The notes beneath the pieces were generated by a model that was given only the letters and a program-made list of their open reading frames with translations, was not told the DNA's origin and did no database searches. 5,613 nt of DNA from JAOPZW01 sp036555665 (lineage in GTDB: Bacteria; Actinomycetota; Thermoleophilia; Solirubrobacterales; Solirubrobacteraceae), in the NCBI GenBank assembly GCA_036555665.1, contig DATBKW010000437.1:1-5613 (forward strand), given 5' to 3'. The position numbers were made by a program, and so were the translations under genes. Of the stretch, positions 5,203 through 5,613 are shown in pieces. Position 1 is the stretch's first letter. The number at the start of each line of letters is the position of its first letter.

Positions 5203-5613
5203 TTGGAGCGGCGAGTCCAGCATGACGCCGAGGCCGTCGATCGCGGCGCGTTGAGCGGCGAGCTGCTGCAGTTCGCGCAGGTCGTCGGCAACCACGAGGT
5301 CGCCCACGCGGCCCATATCCGCAAGGTGCTGGGCGCCAAGGCGCCGCGCCCGACGAGCTTTGACTTCGGCGACGTCACCTCTGACCCCGCGGGCTTCACG
5401 CGGGCGGCGATCGACCTCGAGGACCTCGGCGTCGGGGCCTACAACGGGCTGGCGACGACCATGACGACCGACACGCTGGCCGACGCCGCCCGCATCGTCT
5501 CGGTCGAGGCGCGCCACGCCGCGTGGATCCGCGACCTCGCCGGCAAAGTGCCGGCGCCCCACGCCCAGGACATCCCGCTGTCGGCGCGCCAGGCCACGGC
5601 CGCCCTCCGTCGC
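5203..5613 (+). CDS. Third ferritin-like gene, 5'-truncated, runs off the edge (possible pseudogene)
   Basis: From about 5224 to the window end an uninterrupted frame encodes a ferritin-like domain close to copy 1. A hand alignment from RGALSGELL onward gives about 83 identities in 122 residues. Helix 2 (NHEVAH), the FDFGD linker, helix 3 (DLEDLGVGAY) and helix 4 (VEARHAAW) keep their ligands. The C terminus is probably only a few residues past the edge. The 5' end is abnormal. The frame has a stop at 5095-5097 and no ATG or GTG before the domain, and there is no signal peptide. Helix 1 is degraded: the Phe-Tyr expected before DAEAVDRG is missing. The only early start is TTG 5203, about 3 bp after GGAG and 11 bp after the copy 2 stop. 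Either a leaderless-signal cytoplasmic form is made by reinitiation, or this is a 5'-deleted remnant. Codon use is still normal, so any loss is recent. Confidence 0.6.
   Translation, partial: MERRVQHDAEAVDRGALSGELLQFAQVVGNHEVAHAAHIRKVLGAKAPRPTSFDFGDVTSDPAGFTRAAIDLEDLGVGAYNGLATTMTTDTLADAARIVSVEARHAAWIRDLAGKVPAPHAQDIPLSARQATAALRR

Noticed and set aside
5199..5225. Short GVVGAASPA-like stretch in another frame, resembling a leftover signal-peptide core
   Set aside because: Nine codons before a stop are too few to tell from chance in alanine- and glycine-rich DNA.
5222..5254. ATG at 5222 with GGAG upstream as start of the third ferritin-like gene
   Set aside because: It is in the wrong frame and ends at a TGA after 10 codons.
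1..5613. CRISPR array, tRNA or rRNA gene, insertion sequence or attachment site
   Set aside because: I found no regularly spaced repeats, tRNA-like cloverleaf, transposase motif or terminal inverted repeats on either strand. The only repeats are the paralogous ferritin-like genes.

Overview
The window is GC-rich (about 70% by eye), with strong G/C at third codon positions. It looks like an actinobacterial chromosome. Three things suggest the class Thermoleophilia (Solirubrobacterales and relatives): the alanine/arginine-rich proteins, a secreted GH-A-type glycosidase, and tandem Tat-type ferritin-like proteins behind a small membrane protein. This placement is from recall and is not proven. 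I see no phage, transposon, CRISPR or RNA gene.

Layout, left to right. (1) 2-301, plus strand: the C-terminal half of a manganese/iron superoxide dismutase, cut by the window edge and followed by a strong hairpin terminator (351-382). (2) 430-1926, plus: an exported glycoside hydrolase of the GH-A (TIM-barrel) type with a C-terminal beta-sandwich-like domain. (3) 1930-3156, minus: ispG (gcpE), the [4Fe-4S] enzyme of the MEP isoprenoid pathway. It converges on the glycosidase with only 3 bp between stop codons, and one hairpin spans both stops. (4) 3157-3305: a divergent promoter region, with a leaderless-type -10 for ispG on one strand and a -35/-10 pair for the next operon on the other. (5) 3306-5613, plus: an apparent operon of a two-segment membrane protein of unknown function, a Tat-exported ferritin-like protein, a second divergent ferritin-like protein, and a third ferritin-like reading frame. 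The third lacks a normal 5' end and runs off the right edge.

The most unusual part is the right-hand operon. The membrane-protein gene overlaps the first ferritin-like gene by 8 bp, and the ferritin-like genes follow with a 4-bp gap. Both complete copies keep the full set of four-helix di-iron ligands (E, ExxH, E, ExxH) and carry export signals. The third copy resembles the first far more than the second (about 68% identity by hand count over 122 residues), but has no signal peptide, no normal first half of helix 1 and no convincing start codon. An envelope-located di-iron, iron-storage or redox function with the membrane protein as partner is an inference. Nothing in the sequence fixes the substrate. 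The superoxide dismutase at the other end also deals with oxidative stress, but two other transcription units lie between them.
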